DNA of 64,000 nucleotides from Asterias amurensis (taxonomy: Eukaryota > Echinodermata > Asteroidea > Forcipulatida > Asteriidae). Positions 20,766 through 33,857 of the stretch are shown one piece after another; position 1 is the stretch's first letter; every line of letters begins with the position of its first letter. Below the pieces are notes generated by a model that did no database searches, was not told the origin of the DNA, and saw only the letters and a list, made by a program, of their open reading frames with translations. A program made the translations under genes and the position numbers. The stretch is taken from assembly GCF_032118995.1 (NCBI RefSeq), contig NC_092648.1, positions 2,805,001 to 2,869,000 on the forward strand. Direction: 5' to 3'.

Positions 20766-22120
20766 ATCTCCTTTGGGAGGCAGTGTGTAGACTGGTCCCC
20801 TGTCTTTGTCCGCAACAGTAAAGACAGGTATTGGCTCTATGTATACACAAGTACGTCGGATTTAACTGCAAATCGACAGGACCATGAAATCATGTGAATG
20901 AATAGGAGGTCAAAGGTGATTATGTACATGGGCTTAACGGCAGATCTCTGGCGTAGTTCACAGGCCTCGAAGGGTAACGTCCGAAGTTCAAGCTTGAGGA
21001 GTGGAGTCTCTGAAAAGACTCCCTCATCGGTTCTGTAGAGCCAACATTCCTCAACCCTTTCGAGACATATTCATTCCTATAAACACCATACGCCCATCAG
21101 ACAAGGCTAACAATGTATTGTTGATTTGTACACATTTTGTTTTCTTGTAAAAGTGTCTTGAAAAAAACATGAAGGATTTTTTTTTATTTAGGAACAGATA
21201 GGCCTACCCTATAATGTAAAACCTTGGAAAATGTCAGTTCAGGGCATGATCTTCACGTTGACCCTTTTGGCTGAGTGAACGTAAGACAGATCTTCAGGTA
21301 GCCGTTTTCAGTCGATATGGGCATTTTGGTTTCCAAATATTATTGTGTGATTATTATACCCACACCGGAAGAATAGGTAGTGATTTAGTTTTTCTTTTTG
21401 TTGGCATTCCATAAGCTGTTGTTTGTGTTTGTATTTCTACAAATTCCTCTGTTTTCACAACTCTGTGCCTCGATTGTGTTTCCAAATTATTCTGTATTGT
21501 ATTATAATGCTTTTTAAAAGAATGAATGAATGATAAATAAATACATAAAACTGGTATCGATTGTCTCGCCTACCAGGCCCCATTCTTCCATCAGCCCCAC
21601 CCTCTACGCCACACAATGGGGGAACTACGGCAACCAGTTTCGAGTGGTTATAAACTCATAATATTATTTCAAGTGTACATTAATAATTTCGAAACGGAAA
21701 CTTGTAGTTCGGAGCGAATACGTCAGTCATTTAAAATGTACAACACGGAAGTTAATGTAAAAATAACTGAATTGCATTTAGAAACAAATTCAAGCCGTCT
21801 CTTGTTATCAGACAACAACTGTTAAGAGGACGGAAGAGAGGAATTATAACTAAAAGATAAAACTATTCAGTTTTTTGTTTGTTTGTCGATGTCAACAACG
21901 CTGAAGTAGACCTAAAAATATGACAAAAGGGCGACTCTGTGTGTACTGTTGCTATAAATAGTTTATGTTGTCTTTCGCTTGGTATACGTAGTTCTTGAGG
22001 ACGTCTCGATTGTTAATGTAGGTACAAGTTCAAGGACACTGTGTGATCGGCGGTACCCGCCCTCCACGGCCATTACAAGCCATTTGAAGGGAACACACTT
22101 TTCTTGAAAGTGACATCATC
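20766..22120. other. Spacer without recognised gene
   Basis: Positions 20940-21000 (TCTCTGGCGTAGTTCAC, GCCTCGAAG) resemble 51310-51370 and are probably a displaced piece of the family O repeat. Otherwise nothing is recognised. Confidence 0.4.
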
Positions 22121-22123
22121 GCA

Positions 22124-22139
22124 CCCCCCCCCCCCCCCC
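22124..22139. repeat. Poly-C tract (16 nt)
   Basis: An uninterrupted C run, one of at least 14 such tracts in the window. Confidence 0.95.
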
Positions 22140-22502
22140 TTGCGCCGAGTGGTTCTTTCTCCATGGGCAGATTTCAGAAAGATGTAAAATTTATCTGAAC
22201 AAGAGGGAGAGTTAAAGACAGGGTTCACTTCGAGGAATTTTTTTGGGGGAACCCCCCCTCTGCCAGAAATTGGGCATGGTTGCCAAGAGGTTTCATCCAA
22301 CCTGGCTGGGTTCCAAAACGTCGCCAGAACTTATGGCAGTAAAGTTAGTTTGATAACTGAATATTGGACATTCACATTATGTTTGTGAAACCTATACAGA
22401 TAATAATATGAATGTCAAACATCCAATATCGATGTAGGTCTAGGTAGACATTCACTGTACAAACCTATGTGAGTGTCCAACGTCCAATATCAATAATATT
22501 AT

Positions 22503-22750
22503 ATACAATACAATACAATACAATGGGTTTTTATATAGCGCCATTTCATTTAGACCACAGCGCTTTAGACAAACAATAGCAATGCAGATAATACAACAAA
22601 TGAACAATAAAGCAATAAACAGACACTAAGGAAAAAGATGAAAATAGACAGTGAAATTGAGGTGCGTATTGTGATGGGAAGATGGTTCCACAGTCCTGGA
22701 GCGGCTAAGGATATCGATCTAACTTTACTGTTATGGCCAGAATGTGTTAC
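22503..22750. repeat. Dispersed repeat with TATATAGCGCC and ATACA microsatellite
   Basis: It opens with an (ATACA)n run, then TTTATATAGCGCCATTTCAT and ACAGCGCTTTAGAC. A related TATATAGCGC block is at about 62340-62400. This word marks a repeat tail common in invertebrate genomes. Class not determined. Confidence 0.5.
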
Positions 22751-24770
22751 TTGCTACTTGCTTTTGATGTGTTAGTAGGTGAAGGTTTATCAATAGCATC
22801 CTTTCGCACACGCACACGGAAATATACTTCAGCAACACTTTCCGATGATTGATATCCGGTATTTCTCTGTGCAGGCAAGGAACCTGGAACGCTCTACACG
22901 CAACAATAAACAGGTCGGGTTGGGATCATGATCTATCAATGACGTCACGCCATGACCGGTCGGATCTTGTTGTAGCCAGTCTGTATCGGAAACCATAGGT
23001 TACTGACTGGGGCATTTTGGCGGCAAACAAGTTTGTTCCAGTTTTCTTACAAATCGAAAACAGTTTGTGTGATGTGGAAGTCTCGAGAGATACGTACGTT
23101 ATGACCCCTTGAAGTACGCGATGTTGTTTCTTTGTCACTTATGAACAATAATGTTTCGTGAAAGAAAATCTTAAGTTAACTGCGTGCGATATTTGCAATG
23201 TCCAATGGAGGGGAAGTGTGTACCTGCACTATATCGTATCAGTTACCACTCGGTTGTACCGTGAGCTATATGAAGACGATCAAAGCATACTGATCGAAAC
23301 GTCGAGTTGAAACCAACGGTTCTTTCCAGAACCACCCCAACTCATTTAGAGATAGTCAGTAGTACCGCAAACCTTTCCATATCGTATTTCCACCATTTCA
23401 AATCCCACGTATGGTTATGCAGTATACTGCAAGCGGCTTGCACTCAGCGCCGAAGGTATACTAACATATTATTATGAACAGTTTAAGGTGGGGTCACACC
23501 ATTGTTCTGGGGCGGGGAACGTCTGGCCAATAATTAAAACCGTAAAGTTGCCGTGTGCATTTTTTCGATTCAATTAAAAAAATAATAACAGTATGAGAAT
23601 TAAACAGTTCACAGAAATGAAACAAAATCAAAAGCACATACAAATATACAAAATTAATGCTCACCCTAAACCGCGCCCTGGGTTCAGCGCTCTCGCTAAT
23701 ACAAGTAAGGGGTGGTCGAGGTGCGGACATCAATTGTGGGGGAGGGGGCAGTTACGCTCATTGTTTCAACATCAAGTCTTTCTTATTTTTAATGCTAAAA
23801 TATTCAAAGTTCATATTGTTACCAAAGACATAATATTTATTGTTTATATTCACTTCAATTTCGTTTTTCCCGCTTTTTTGTGCAAAACGAGTTTCATTTC
23901 ATTTTATGAATCACGTCACCCTGTGACTGTTCCATTAATTGTGATGACAAATCATTTGGAAAGATACATACATTAAATAATTCACGTTTTACAATGGTTC
24001 GATATTCTGTTCTCGAATTATGTCTGTACGTGGAAGAGGTTGGGGTGGAGGGTGTTTAGGACATCCGGGATATCCGTGACCTTGCCCACAGAATCGGACT
24101 TCCGGTGACCTTCAGGTGGATACGTTCAGTCGGTGAAAGGGCAAGCTGTAGGTGGATAATTCTCAGAATGTGTGATGAAATACATCGGAGTTCTTTGTAA
24201 ACCATTTTGTTGTTGTAAGGTAGTATCCGAATAAGTGGCTTATGGCTACGACTACTGCTTATGGTCACGCAAGGACGTCCTATAATTCAACGCATGATGG
24301 CGCGGCAAACCAATCTAGCCGTAGCCGGGCAAGGCCTACGTACGATGGGCCCGGGCACACCGCCCCTGCCCCTCCGAAATCTGCCGTTGAAGCCAATTCT
24401 ACATCGTATGTCCCACATCCCACAAGACTACATCAATAGTTTACCTAACAGTCCATCTATAAAATTCTTCTGCACAATTTGGTTAAATATTAAAAAAATG
24501 ACGTTTTTGAAGACCCTTATTTCTGCACAAAGAGGGTAACGTTTTTTGTCTCATATTTCTTATTTTTGGATACATAAAATTATGAAATAATTTTTGTAGG
24601 TACAATAAAACATTATTGCTCCGTTTTATGAAAGTTTTTGTCTGTTACAGTATTTAATACTCCCGAATTGGATTTTTTAAAATGTGTCCTCCGAGCTCAT
24701 TATATATTCATAGCCGCGACGGTCATGAATACCTAACAAATGAAATGAAGGTTTTTTCTGACCCGTGCGC
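22751..24770. other. Spacer with one TCGAAACGTC tail
   Basis: At 23270-23345 a segment with GAAGACGATCAAAGC and GATCGAAACGTCGAGTTG resembles a Penelope-like element tail (see 59.1 and 61.8 kb). A CRE (TGACGTCA) is at 22940-22947. No gene was found. Confidence 0.45.
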
Positions 24771-24777
24771 ACTGACT

Positions 24778-24946
24778 GCGGTCCCTTTTCGAAACAACAG
24801 ATTCGGCTCAGGCTAGCCTGGCCCCGGTGTTTTTTGACAATATTGCGCGTGCTTTGCGTACGTGCTCAGGGCTTCAGACGAGAGAACGGAGCCGGAAGCC
24901 GAATCTAAAGCCGAAGCCTTGGGTATGAAAAGGGCCTTTGATGATA
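24778..24946. repeat. Dispersed foldback repeat, copy 2 (reverse of 20590-20765)
   Basis: It reads from GGTCCCTTTTCGAAACAACA to TATGAAAAGGGCC and is inverted relative to the 20.6-kb copy. Confidence 0.7.
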
Positions 24947-27380
24947 TACCCTTGTCCAATTTCTTGGCGCTGCTTACCGCCGCATTCTGCGCTTCTGGCG
25001 CCCTACAAAGCGTGCGGTTCTTGGACTGAAGAACAAGAGTCCGCATTAAAGTCACTGCTGTTTGCATCTACTCACAGTTTGTTCATGAGTCCATTGGTCT
25101 TGGTCAAACCAAATAAATGATGATTAAATTCTTCAACTGCTAATGTATCAATACTCTATACTTTGGTGGGAATTTTATCACACTTTAAAAAGTAACAAAA
25201 CCAACGATGTACTTATCTACGTTTTCCCCGTAAAACTTGTTCGGTGCCGAAAAATGACAGGGTTGATAACAATTGTTTTTTATCTTTAGTGTTTGGGATC
25301 TATCTATATTGTTTTCTCCTCGTGATTTGAAATTGGTTCAACCGGAATAATCTTTGGAGAACAGTCTTTCAAACGACTTATAATTACCATTTAGAAGAAT
25401 TGTTTAAAACTGCTGTGAAACCGTGCAAAATTGCCTCCATAATACAACAGTCCACTGTAAAAACTAGGGTGTTAAAATTGACGCCATAGACGAAGTGACC
25501 TGTGTCACATGTTTACAAAAGATCCACCAAGCCTGGACTTCCTGCAGGCACGGTTTGTACACAGCTCAATGGAAGAAAACATAAAATCTTATGTTTTATG
25601 GAGATTGCACTGTCTAATTCTTATCAACTTTTGATATGATGAAAGGGGGCACATCTCAAAACTTGTCCAGCTTTTACTACTTTCATAACTCTTGGATTTA
25701 TGTGGAAATTATGACCCAAAATGTCAACTTTCCCAGAGGACCAGTGCAGTATCTTGCCTGCCAGAATACCCAAAGAATGCACAAGGTTACACTTATTGTG
25801 AACAAAGTTCACATGGTCTATACACATGGAAAGAATCAACATTAAACAAATAACAAAGTGTGGAAGTTAACGTTATTGTAATACCCTATGGTATAAATTT
25901 TGATTCTGTTGGGGTATCTTTTCATGTGACAACACCCATGGTGCCAACTTCAACACCGCAGTTTCTGCAGTATTCCTTTGCACATGCTTAACGTTCATGT
26001 GCTCCTTTTTTGCCCGGAACTATTGCATCAATTCTGTGGCTTCGAATGTTTCCTCTGGTATGTCCGTTTGGCAATATGTAACTTAATACTTTTTGCCACG
26101 TAGGTCGAGTTCTATCTCTTGCAAAAGGGTTCAGGGATGTTCTAGTCGTCACACCGGTTATACGTCACGAGCTTTATGTTTATACTCCTGCCCTGGACAC
26201 ATCCGTTATAGTCTATCGATGCACGTTAAGTAAATCAACTATGTACGTACTATTACAGACTAGTACGTTCAAAGTTTCCTGAAACTTTTTCATGATGTGC
26301 TTAATATGTTGTGCCGTGTTGTTCCAACTCTGATTGTGCCGTCATTGTGCTATGGGAACCTCGCGCATTCTTTAGAAGATTCTAGGGGGCTTACTTAGCA
26401 AGAGAATAATAGTGTGGGGTCATTTCGGGGACACCCTCTGCCCACATAGACCTTTTCGCAAATACCCATTGTGTAAGCGCTAACTGTTGAATGTTAAGCT
26501 AGGACTCAAACTTGGGCGCTAGCATATAGACAGACCAGCATGCACCTCATTCCACGCCTCCAGCGCACGTAGACCGAGTATTTGCGATAGTTCTTTCTGT
26601 ACAGGGGGATGAAAGGTTTTGCTACTGTTCGTTGTGAATGAACGAGGTTAGATACTGTCATATTCACTCAATTTTAAACATCTTAACATTATTTTGAGAC
26701 AGGCATATTACAATGTTGCAATGTTTGAGAAGATGTCACAAGGGACCATGAACAGTCCAAATATTGTTACCCTGTCACATGAAGTGAAATTTGAACTAAG
26801 TCACAGCCATGCTAGAACCTCTGCTAATATTGTTCTCGTGTGAGCAGGGCTTTATAGTCACAATCCCGAGGGGTACTGGGGTAGGTGGGGATACTGTCCA
26901 GAACATGGTGTTAAAATGTCGATGTGTATAGACTATATTGACTAATTTTTTGATGACCAATTGATCTTTTTTTGTCAATGACCTAATTTAAAAAGTTTAA
27001 TTTATGCGAGGTAGAAGAAAAACCCGAACATTTCTTATTTTATACATAACATCATGACAGCAACATCTAAGCACCCGTTCGTAATTCGTGACGTCATATC
27101 AACCGGATACACGATGATTGCCCGTTACTCTGTGCGCGACTTATGGATTCCCTTAGACCGGATTTACGTTCGAGTTACGACGAGGATGTCTCGACAAGAA
27201 GACTTCGATAAAAACATTAATGTTTATACTATAGTTTAATTTATTTGACTTCCTTGTGGACACTCTTTAAATTATTTGTTTATACCGATGCCGATATGTG
27301 GCAAAGGGTATCCCCCATAATGTTCAAACCCTTCAAAAATAACCACTCCATTAAATATTGCAAGCACACAACGAAAACAC
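24947..27380. other. Spacer without recognised gene
   Basis: Only short open frames without start context, family resemblance or splice partners. A CRE is at 27089-27096. Confidence 0.45.
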
Positions 27381-27384
27381 AATA

Positions 27385-27970
27385 AGGCTGGGGTTGGAGG
27401 TGGGGGGGGGAGGGACACACACACCACCTCCGTTCGTACACCTCATGTCTGCGAGGGGGTGGGGTGTGGTCCCCAGTTTGTACGCCTCTAGTCTGAGAGA
27501 GGTGGGGTGTGCTCCCCAGTTCGTACGCCTCGCGTCTGAGAGGGGTGGGGTGGGGTCCCCCCTTCGTACGCCTCGCGTCTGAGAGGGATAGGGGTGGGGT
27601 CCCCCCTTCGTACACCTCATGTCTGAGAGGGGGTGGGGTGGGGTCCCCGGTTCGTACGCCTCATGTCTGAGAGGGGTGGGGTGTGCTCCCCAGTTCGTAC
27701 GCCTCGCGTCTGAGAGGGGTGGGGTGTGCTCCCCCCCCCCTTCGTACGCCTCATGTCTGAGAGGGGTGGGGTGTGGTCCCCAGTTCGTACGCCTCACGTC
27801 TGGGAGGGTAGGGGTGGGGTCCCGGTTCGTACGTCTCATGTCTGGGAGGGTAGGGGGTGGGGTCCCCAGTTCGTACGCCTCACGTCTGGGAGGGTAGGGG
27901 TGGGGTCCCGGTTCGTACGTCTCATGTCTGAGAGGGGTGGGGTGGGGTCCCCGGGTCGTAAGCTTCATAT
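27385..27970 (+). repeat. G-rich minisatellite, 43-48 bp unit, about 12 copies
   Basis: Units contain GTTCGTACGCCTC, GTCTGAGAGGGG and TGGGGTGGGGTCCCC with small length differences. Runs such as GGGGTGGGGTGGGG could form quadruplexes. Several long frames cross it on both strands, but they only translate the repeat, so I do not call a gene. Confidence 0.93.
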
Positions 27971-28544
27971 CTGAGTACAGAGTGTTACGTGATGCTCCAC
28001 GTACTGTGGAATCAAAGTGGCGTTATTTCCGTTTCCTCATTGAACTACATCGAAGTTAATTCGGATCTCTCTTCATACGTCACGAGTAGAAACAATACAA
28101 TGCCCTTGTGCCTCCTCACAGCTTGTTTAATTACTTCAGATTTGACATTGAACTCGTCTGCAGCTCTATGACGTTTTGTCAGATCTTCCTTCCGAGGGGG
28201 CATATCAAGGGCATGGGTCCTTTTTTTAAAAGGACACAGGTAGATTGCTTGACCACAAGGTACAGGATTTGTAAAATGTCCAAAAGACAATGGAAAAGCA
28301 AAGGAAAGTTTTAACCTGAAATGGTATGTAGACATGGCCCTGAAAATTATGACTTGTAATTGTCAAATAAACAACGGAAAGGCAAAAGTGGTTTCAATTA
28401 TACCAGTATACTTTTTAAAATTATTTTGTAGTGAGAGATCGCCTAACACCACCAGGCCGGACGGCCACTTCAATGTGAGGGCTATACACTTAACTAATGT
28501 GTGTTGTGGACCTAAACCGACTGCAACCAGGGGCATGTTGCCAC
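27971..28544. other. No feature seen
   Basis: Spacer between the minisatellite and the SINE. No supported gene. Confidence 0.4.
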
Positions 28545-28803
28545 CTACTCCTGGGGCTGAATCAGGGTACCCCCCCCCCCCCACTTCACGGTTTGCAAGG
28601 ATGTAGGCATGGGTATCATCCACTAGGAGCATGGCTGGTAGAGCAGAATGCACTACCTTCCATTTTTTTTATACGAAGCAGTAACGGTTAAGTGCCTTGC
28701 TCTGGGGCACAAGTGTCATGACCGGGATTTGAACCCACACTCTGCTGCAGACAACACCAGAGCTTGGGCCCGGTGAACTAGACCACTCAGCCCTGCACGC
28801 CAC
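28545..28803 (-). mobile_element. tRNA-Leu-derived SINE
   Basis: On the minus strand the head reads GGGCTGAGTGGTCTAG (A box), then CCCAAGCTCTGGTG (anticodon arm like tRNA-Leu), a long variable arm and GGGTTCAAATCCCGG (B box, 28724-28735 region). After it comes GAGCAAGGCACTTAACC, a conserved SINE core word. A poly-C tract (28570-28582) lies near the tail. The A-to-B distance and variable arm fit a Leu-type ancestor. Confidence 0.8.
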
Positions 28804-29420
28804 AAACAATAACCTCTATCTTCTAAGACAGTATAAAAAAAATAAAAATAAAAGAAAAGAAAGAAATCCTGTTTATTTTGAAACCGGAGTACTACAATGA
28901 ACCCGGATCAACCCAAGACAAAAAACTGAATAAAATACGGGGGAAAAAACAAGTCGTTGAAATAGAATGTCCCGAAATCTCAAATCCTGGATCTTGCATT
29001 CCTTCTGAGTGTACAATGTAAATGTTGACAGCTTTATAGCTCCCTGGAAATCAAGGATGGCTTCGTTTGTTTTTTAAATCTCTTAACTCAACAATAAGCA
29101 ATGCCGGATTTATATACGTGAAAACAAGAGGAAGGGGGATTTCCCCAATTCTTTAACAATAGCTGCCCCTATTGTTTGTATAAATGCTCTTTTTATATGG
29201 CTTTAGGCAAGGACTGCTCCAAAGTTGCTGTCCGGTTTGGCTAACCTTGCTTGCCAAAATGAAAGAGTGAAAATGTTCACATGTTTAACAATTATTCATG
29301 TTTGGTCACACAAAACAAAATTACTGTCTGCGACTACTTTGTACATCAGCAAAACTAGTGTACTGTGCTGTAAGTTTGCTGTATACCTTTGTTGTACTAA
29401 GCACCAACGGTGGAAATATA
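28804..29420. other. No feature seen
   Basis: AT-rich spacer before the tandem array. Confidence 0.4.
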
Positions 29421-29424
29421 GTCT

Positions 29425-30160
29425 CGAACCAAGACGGTACTGTTTACCCCTGCAACTATCACAATTACACAAGAACACGCCATTCAAAACAAACTGAAGA
29501 ACGCCTTGCACCAAGACTATACATTCTAGCTAAGTACAAATCAAGCCAACGGGAAACGCTGTTTCGTCTTGGCATTATAGCTAGTCGTTACATTACAAGA
29601 CACCATAATAAACCGTAAACGTAAATAAAACGCCTTGTATCAAGACTATATTCTATTCTTAGTGCAATTCACGGCAATGGGAAACGCTGTTTCGTCTTGA
29701 CATGCGAGCCAAGACGCTACTGATAATCCCCAATACACTCTAACAACCACATAAGAACAAACCATGCCCCAAAAACTGATGAACGCCTCGCACCAAGACT
29801 ACATTTTAGCTCAAGTGCAATTCATGGCAATGGGAAACACTGCTCCGTCTTGGCATTTTAGCTAGTCGTAAGCCAAGACGTTACTGTGCAATCCCCTATA
29901 CAGCTGTCGATCGCAATCACATTAGAAGATACCACAACAAACCGATGAACGCCTTGCACCAAGACTATAATCTAGCTAAAGTGCAATTCACGGCAATGGG
30001 AAACACTGTTTCGTCTTGTCGTATAGTCTTGAGCAAAGACGTTGCTGTTCAATTCCTACAAAGCTCTTGCAACACACAATGCCAAAACAACCGGCGAACG
30101 CACTGAAGAAGACTACACTATACCTAAAGTGCAATTCACGGCATTGGGGAAACGGTGAAC
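29425..30160 (+). repeat. Divergent tandem array, about 150-bp unit, about 5 copies
   Basis: Units start near 29501, 29627, 29783, 29947 and 30093. The best-kept parts are GAACGCCTTGCACCAAGACT and GCAATGGGAAAC plus TTTCGTCTTG. The rest has diverged strongly between units. No frame stays open across units. Confidence 0.8.
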
Positions 30161-30407
30161 GGTAGCAAGTAATTTAAAGGAGCATCCCGATTAATGAATG
30201 GGTCCGGTTGAACCCGTGTATACATCAAGTCCATCAGGACGGCACAGTTTAGCAAAATCTAAGAGTCACTTCCACTGAGAGAAGCCAGCACTTCAAACAA
30301 GTGTTTAAAGTGTAGAGCGAAAGTATCTCCAGACGTTTTGTAGCATTTCACCGTGTGGGCTTGGTTTTGTGACTTGCTATACTTCATCTGTTTGCAGTTT
30401 TGAAAGG
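30161..30407 (+). other. Candidate 5' exon with donor
   Basis: The segment downstream of the tandem array ends TTTTGAAAG|GTAAGTTTT. A single good donor and no identified partner exon. Confidence 0.12.
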
Positions 30408-30664
30408 TAAGTTTTTTCATGAAGTGGAATGAGAATTCTACCTCAATGCTTTCATGTAAGTCGTTTTAAAAATGTGCTGAAATTTGTGCGTGGTTTGAAC
30501 TTTGTTTTCTCTCCTATTCAAAGGTTTGTTATTTGCAAAAATATGTTAGTGACCCGACCCTATCCTGTAGCTGCAGGGTCTTATCTTAAAGGTGTGTTAT
30601 TTCATCATATAACACATGACCACTGCCAGTTCCACCAATCCTGTAATATCGTTAGTGCATTAAA

Positions 30665-31050
30665 GGCAGTGGACACTATTGATATTACTCAAAATAATTA
30701 TCAGCATAAAACCTCACATGGTAACGAGTAATGGGAAGAGGTTGGTAGTATAAAACATTGTGAGAAACGGCTCCTTCTGAAGTGACATAGAAGTGACTTC
30801 TGAAGTGAGAAAGAAGTAATTTTCCACAAATTTGATTTCGAGACCTCAAGTCTAGAGTTTGAGGTCTCGAAATCAAGCATCTAAAAGCACACAACTTCGT
30901 GTGACAAGGGTGTTTTTTCTTTCATAATTATCTCGCAACTCCGACGACCAATCGAGCTCAAACTTTCACAGGTTGTTATTTTATGTGTATGTTGAGATAC
31001 ACCAAGTGACAAGATTGGTCTCTGACAATTACCAATAGTGTCCAGTGTAT
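30665..31050 (+). mobile_element. M1 MITE, full copy with TTAA on both sides
   Basis: TTAA (30661-30664) precedes AGGCAGTGGACACTATTG, and CCAATAGTGTCCAGTGTAT is followed by TTAA (31051-31054). It is one of the most complete copies and defines the family ends. Confidence 0.85.
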
Positions 31051-31283
31051 TTAAAACCCGTCCATAAGAGGCATTCATTTGAGTACAATAAAGTAAGTTT
31101 TGAAAATACAACACAGAGAAATTGAGCTTTACTCATGGTTGCGTGGCGCAGTAAGGATTAAAACGGGCTCTTCTCGAAAAACAAAACACAACATTATAGG
31201 AAACCGGGCTTTGCACATGACATGGTGGTGTGTTCGATTCTATTTCACGTACACTGTAAATTTTTGTTAGTAGAAGTGCTGGC

Positions 31284-31370
31284 CCAGATAGAGCCGGTTG
31301 GTTCGTCTCGACGTTCCGATAGTCGTGCTGCGTCCTGCAGACGAGTAGAGCACACTATCGAAACGTCACA
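31284..31370. repeat. Hairpin repeat with TCGAAACGTC ends
   Basis: GACGTTCCGATAGTCGTGCT is mirrored by AGCACACTATCGAAACGTC around a CTGCAG-centred loop. It is related to the segments at 91-188 and 36120-36180. Confidence 0.65.
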
Positions 31371-31387
31371 AACAACAAACAAACTCC

Positions 31388-31438
31388 TATTTTGTTTCAT
31401 TTTGTTTTGTTTTGTTTTGTTTTGTTTTGTTTTGTTTT
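31388..31438. repeat. (TTTTG)n microsatellite
   Basis: About nine TTTTG units with one variant at the left end. Confidence 0.95.
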
Positions 31439-31804
31439 TGAGCATGACATTATTTACTCCCAATAAATAATGCACTTTTAAAAACACCTCATAACATACG
31501 TCAAAACTGTGAACAAACTTTACCTGCATTTTCAAAACATCCCAGAACACAGCGAGCCGAATCCGGGCTGTGTTTTTAACCTTCGGTTTCATGCCCGGTT
31601 CTGGATTGTTCATTTTGAAAGTGCGTCACGGTCGAGCCACGGCTCTGTCTGGAATTGGTTCACAGTTCACAGGATATACAACACAGAGATATTTTCCTGG
31701 CCGAGCTTTGTTGGGGAAAGTATTGTATTCACGGGTGTAGAATTTCTCTATGGGTGTAGTAAGAATAATGAAGTATGGTGGCCCTGAAGGGACATTACAT
31801 ACAT

Positions 31805-32062
31805 ACAGTTAGTACGTAAATATTCCCATAAATATTATTATTAATGTGTTCGATGCCCAAACTCGCAAATATCCAAGTAGATATTTGCGAATGGTACCCA
31901 AATCGTGAATATTTGCGTAAATATACACGTAAACATTCACGAGTTGTTCCCCAGAGGCAAATTTTTACGTAAGTAATGACGTAAATTTTACCCCAACAGG
32001 CGAATATTCACGAAATTATTTGCGATTTTGGGCAATACTGTGAACATTTACGTCAATAATAT
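31805..32062. mobile_element. Palindrome-rich foldback element
   Basis: The segment with ACGTAAATATTCCC, GCCCAAACTCGCAAATAT on the left is mirrored by ATTTGCGATTTTGGGC and GAACATTTACGTCAATAAT on the right. The interior repeats CGTAAATATTCACG-like words in both orientations. It is MITE-like. No target duplication was established. Confidence 0.65.
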
Positions 32063-32150
32063 GATAAGTTTGATGTCCATAACTTACGGCCACCATTGTA
32101 AATAGAACAAATGTGATCAAGTTTGTTCCGAATGTTAACTAGATTGGTAC

Positions 32151-32487
32151 TGGAAACCTTTGGTAATTTGTCAAAGACAAGTCTTCCCATTCGGTGTATC
32201 TCAACATATGCATAAATAACAAACCTGTAAAAATTTGAACTCAAATGGTCGTCGAAGTTGCGAGATGATAATGAAAGAAAATCACCCTTGTCACACGAAG
32301 TTGGGTGCTTAATTTCGAGACCTCAAAAATCAGATTCTGAGGTCTTCTGCTTTCTCAAAAACTACGTTACTTCAGAAAAGAGCCGTTTCTCACAATCTTT
32401 TATACTACCAATAGCTCTCCATTACTCGTTACCAAGTAAGTTTTCATGAACAATTATTTTGAGTAATTACCACTAGTGTCCGTGCCT
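32151..32487 (-). mobile_element. M1 MITE, left end lost
   Basis: A reverse-orientation copy ending CACTAGTGTCCGTGCCT before TTAA (32488-32491). The other terminal repeat is degraded. Confidence 0.75.
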
Positions 32488-32491
32488 TTAA

Positions 32492-33855
32492 TGTAACACC
32501 TCAAACAATCGAGAACACTCAAAGGTACAATTGAATGAATACTTGAATGGAAATAGCACACACTGTGACCCAGAAACGATAAGTTCGATAATATATTTTG
32601 GACTTTGATCTGCTAGAAACTAAACGCATATTTGCACTGTGTATTGCGTCACCACAAGTGTGTATTCGACTTTGAGAACAAAGTGTTTAAATATATATAT
32701 CTATAATATAAATCCAATAGAAGCATTACTGCCCCCTACGTGGTTGGACTTTCATCCATAAGCAGATGAAATGTATGAGCTTGCTTGAAGATTACACAAT
32801 AATCGATAAGAACAATGCGTATGACGTCACCAACACATGATTATGACTATAACATTATCAAAGTGTAGCTCTAAAGATCATAACTTCTTATTAGGCATTT
32901 TGCAGTAGTCTGTTTAAACAAGGAGGTAGAATTAGCGATCTACCCCCCCCCCCCCCACGTCGTCCTCGTACACCCCTACCCATGGCCAGACACCACACAA
33001 TCTACCTTCCCACTGCAGCCCCCAGCCCCTCCCCATACCGGTCATTCAAACTACCCTACACCAGCCAGCTCCTAGTGTTGCATCCAACCCTTTCCAGATG
33101 TGGGGCAACGAATACGATTGCCTCCACGTCCCACTGGTCATTGCCTTGATGCCCTTGAAATGCTCCACTAGAAATTCACCAATGTCGGCATAGGGTACCC
33201 TTTACTTAAGGAGAAAGTGCCTATTTTGACGTTTCTATAGTTCATTACCTACGTAGTCTTTATATTATATCACAAGGTATACCTCTGGTTATGATCCACA
33301 GAGCTATAAAAAAAACTGACGTATTGACACTCAATGTCTAGTCGCGTGATCTATGGGTACCTGGGACAGTGCACGCTTGGGTCCTCACCAGGTCCCCCCA
33401 AAAACACCCTGCACCGACACAAAAGAGCTCTGGAAAAATAAACCATTGTATAACCCGCTGTATTGTTTAATCTTAAGGGACGCAATATAATGACGTCAAT
33501 TTAAGAGTGCGGAACAATAACTCAGAAGATTAAACTGGGTTTTTTTTTTCAAACAATAAAATGTGTGACGTAAACTGACGTCAAACTTTAACAAAAGAAA
33601 CTTGAACAAGCTGGAAGACAAAGGCAATACATAAGTTGTAATCCTTAAATGTACTCATTTGTAGATTGCTACAAAAAAACATTTAAGTCAAAGTTCACGT
33701 GGTTCGCCTATCATGGAGTATTCAAAATAATTTTGCTTGATCATTCTTAATTACGTGTGTGAGTATTTTTGCTCCATTATTCAATACCGCCCTTGATCAT
33801 CACTGTGGCCGAATTTGGATGTCAAGAAATGACATTGGATGTATATAGGTCTATC
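32492..33855. other. Spacer without recognised gene
   Basis: It holds a 14-nt C tract (32943-32956) and three CREs (32822, 33491, 33576). No coding exon was recognised. Confidence 0.4.
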
Positions 33856-33857
33856 AT

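Noticed and set aside
27351-27968. 205-codon minus-strand frame
   Set aside because: It only translates the G-rich minisatellite; proline/arginine repeats follow from the DNA unit.
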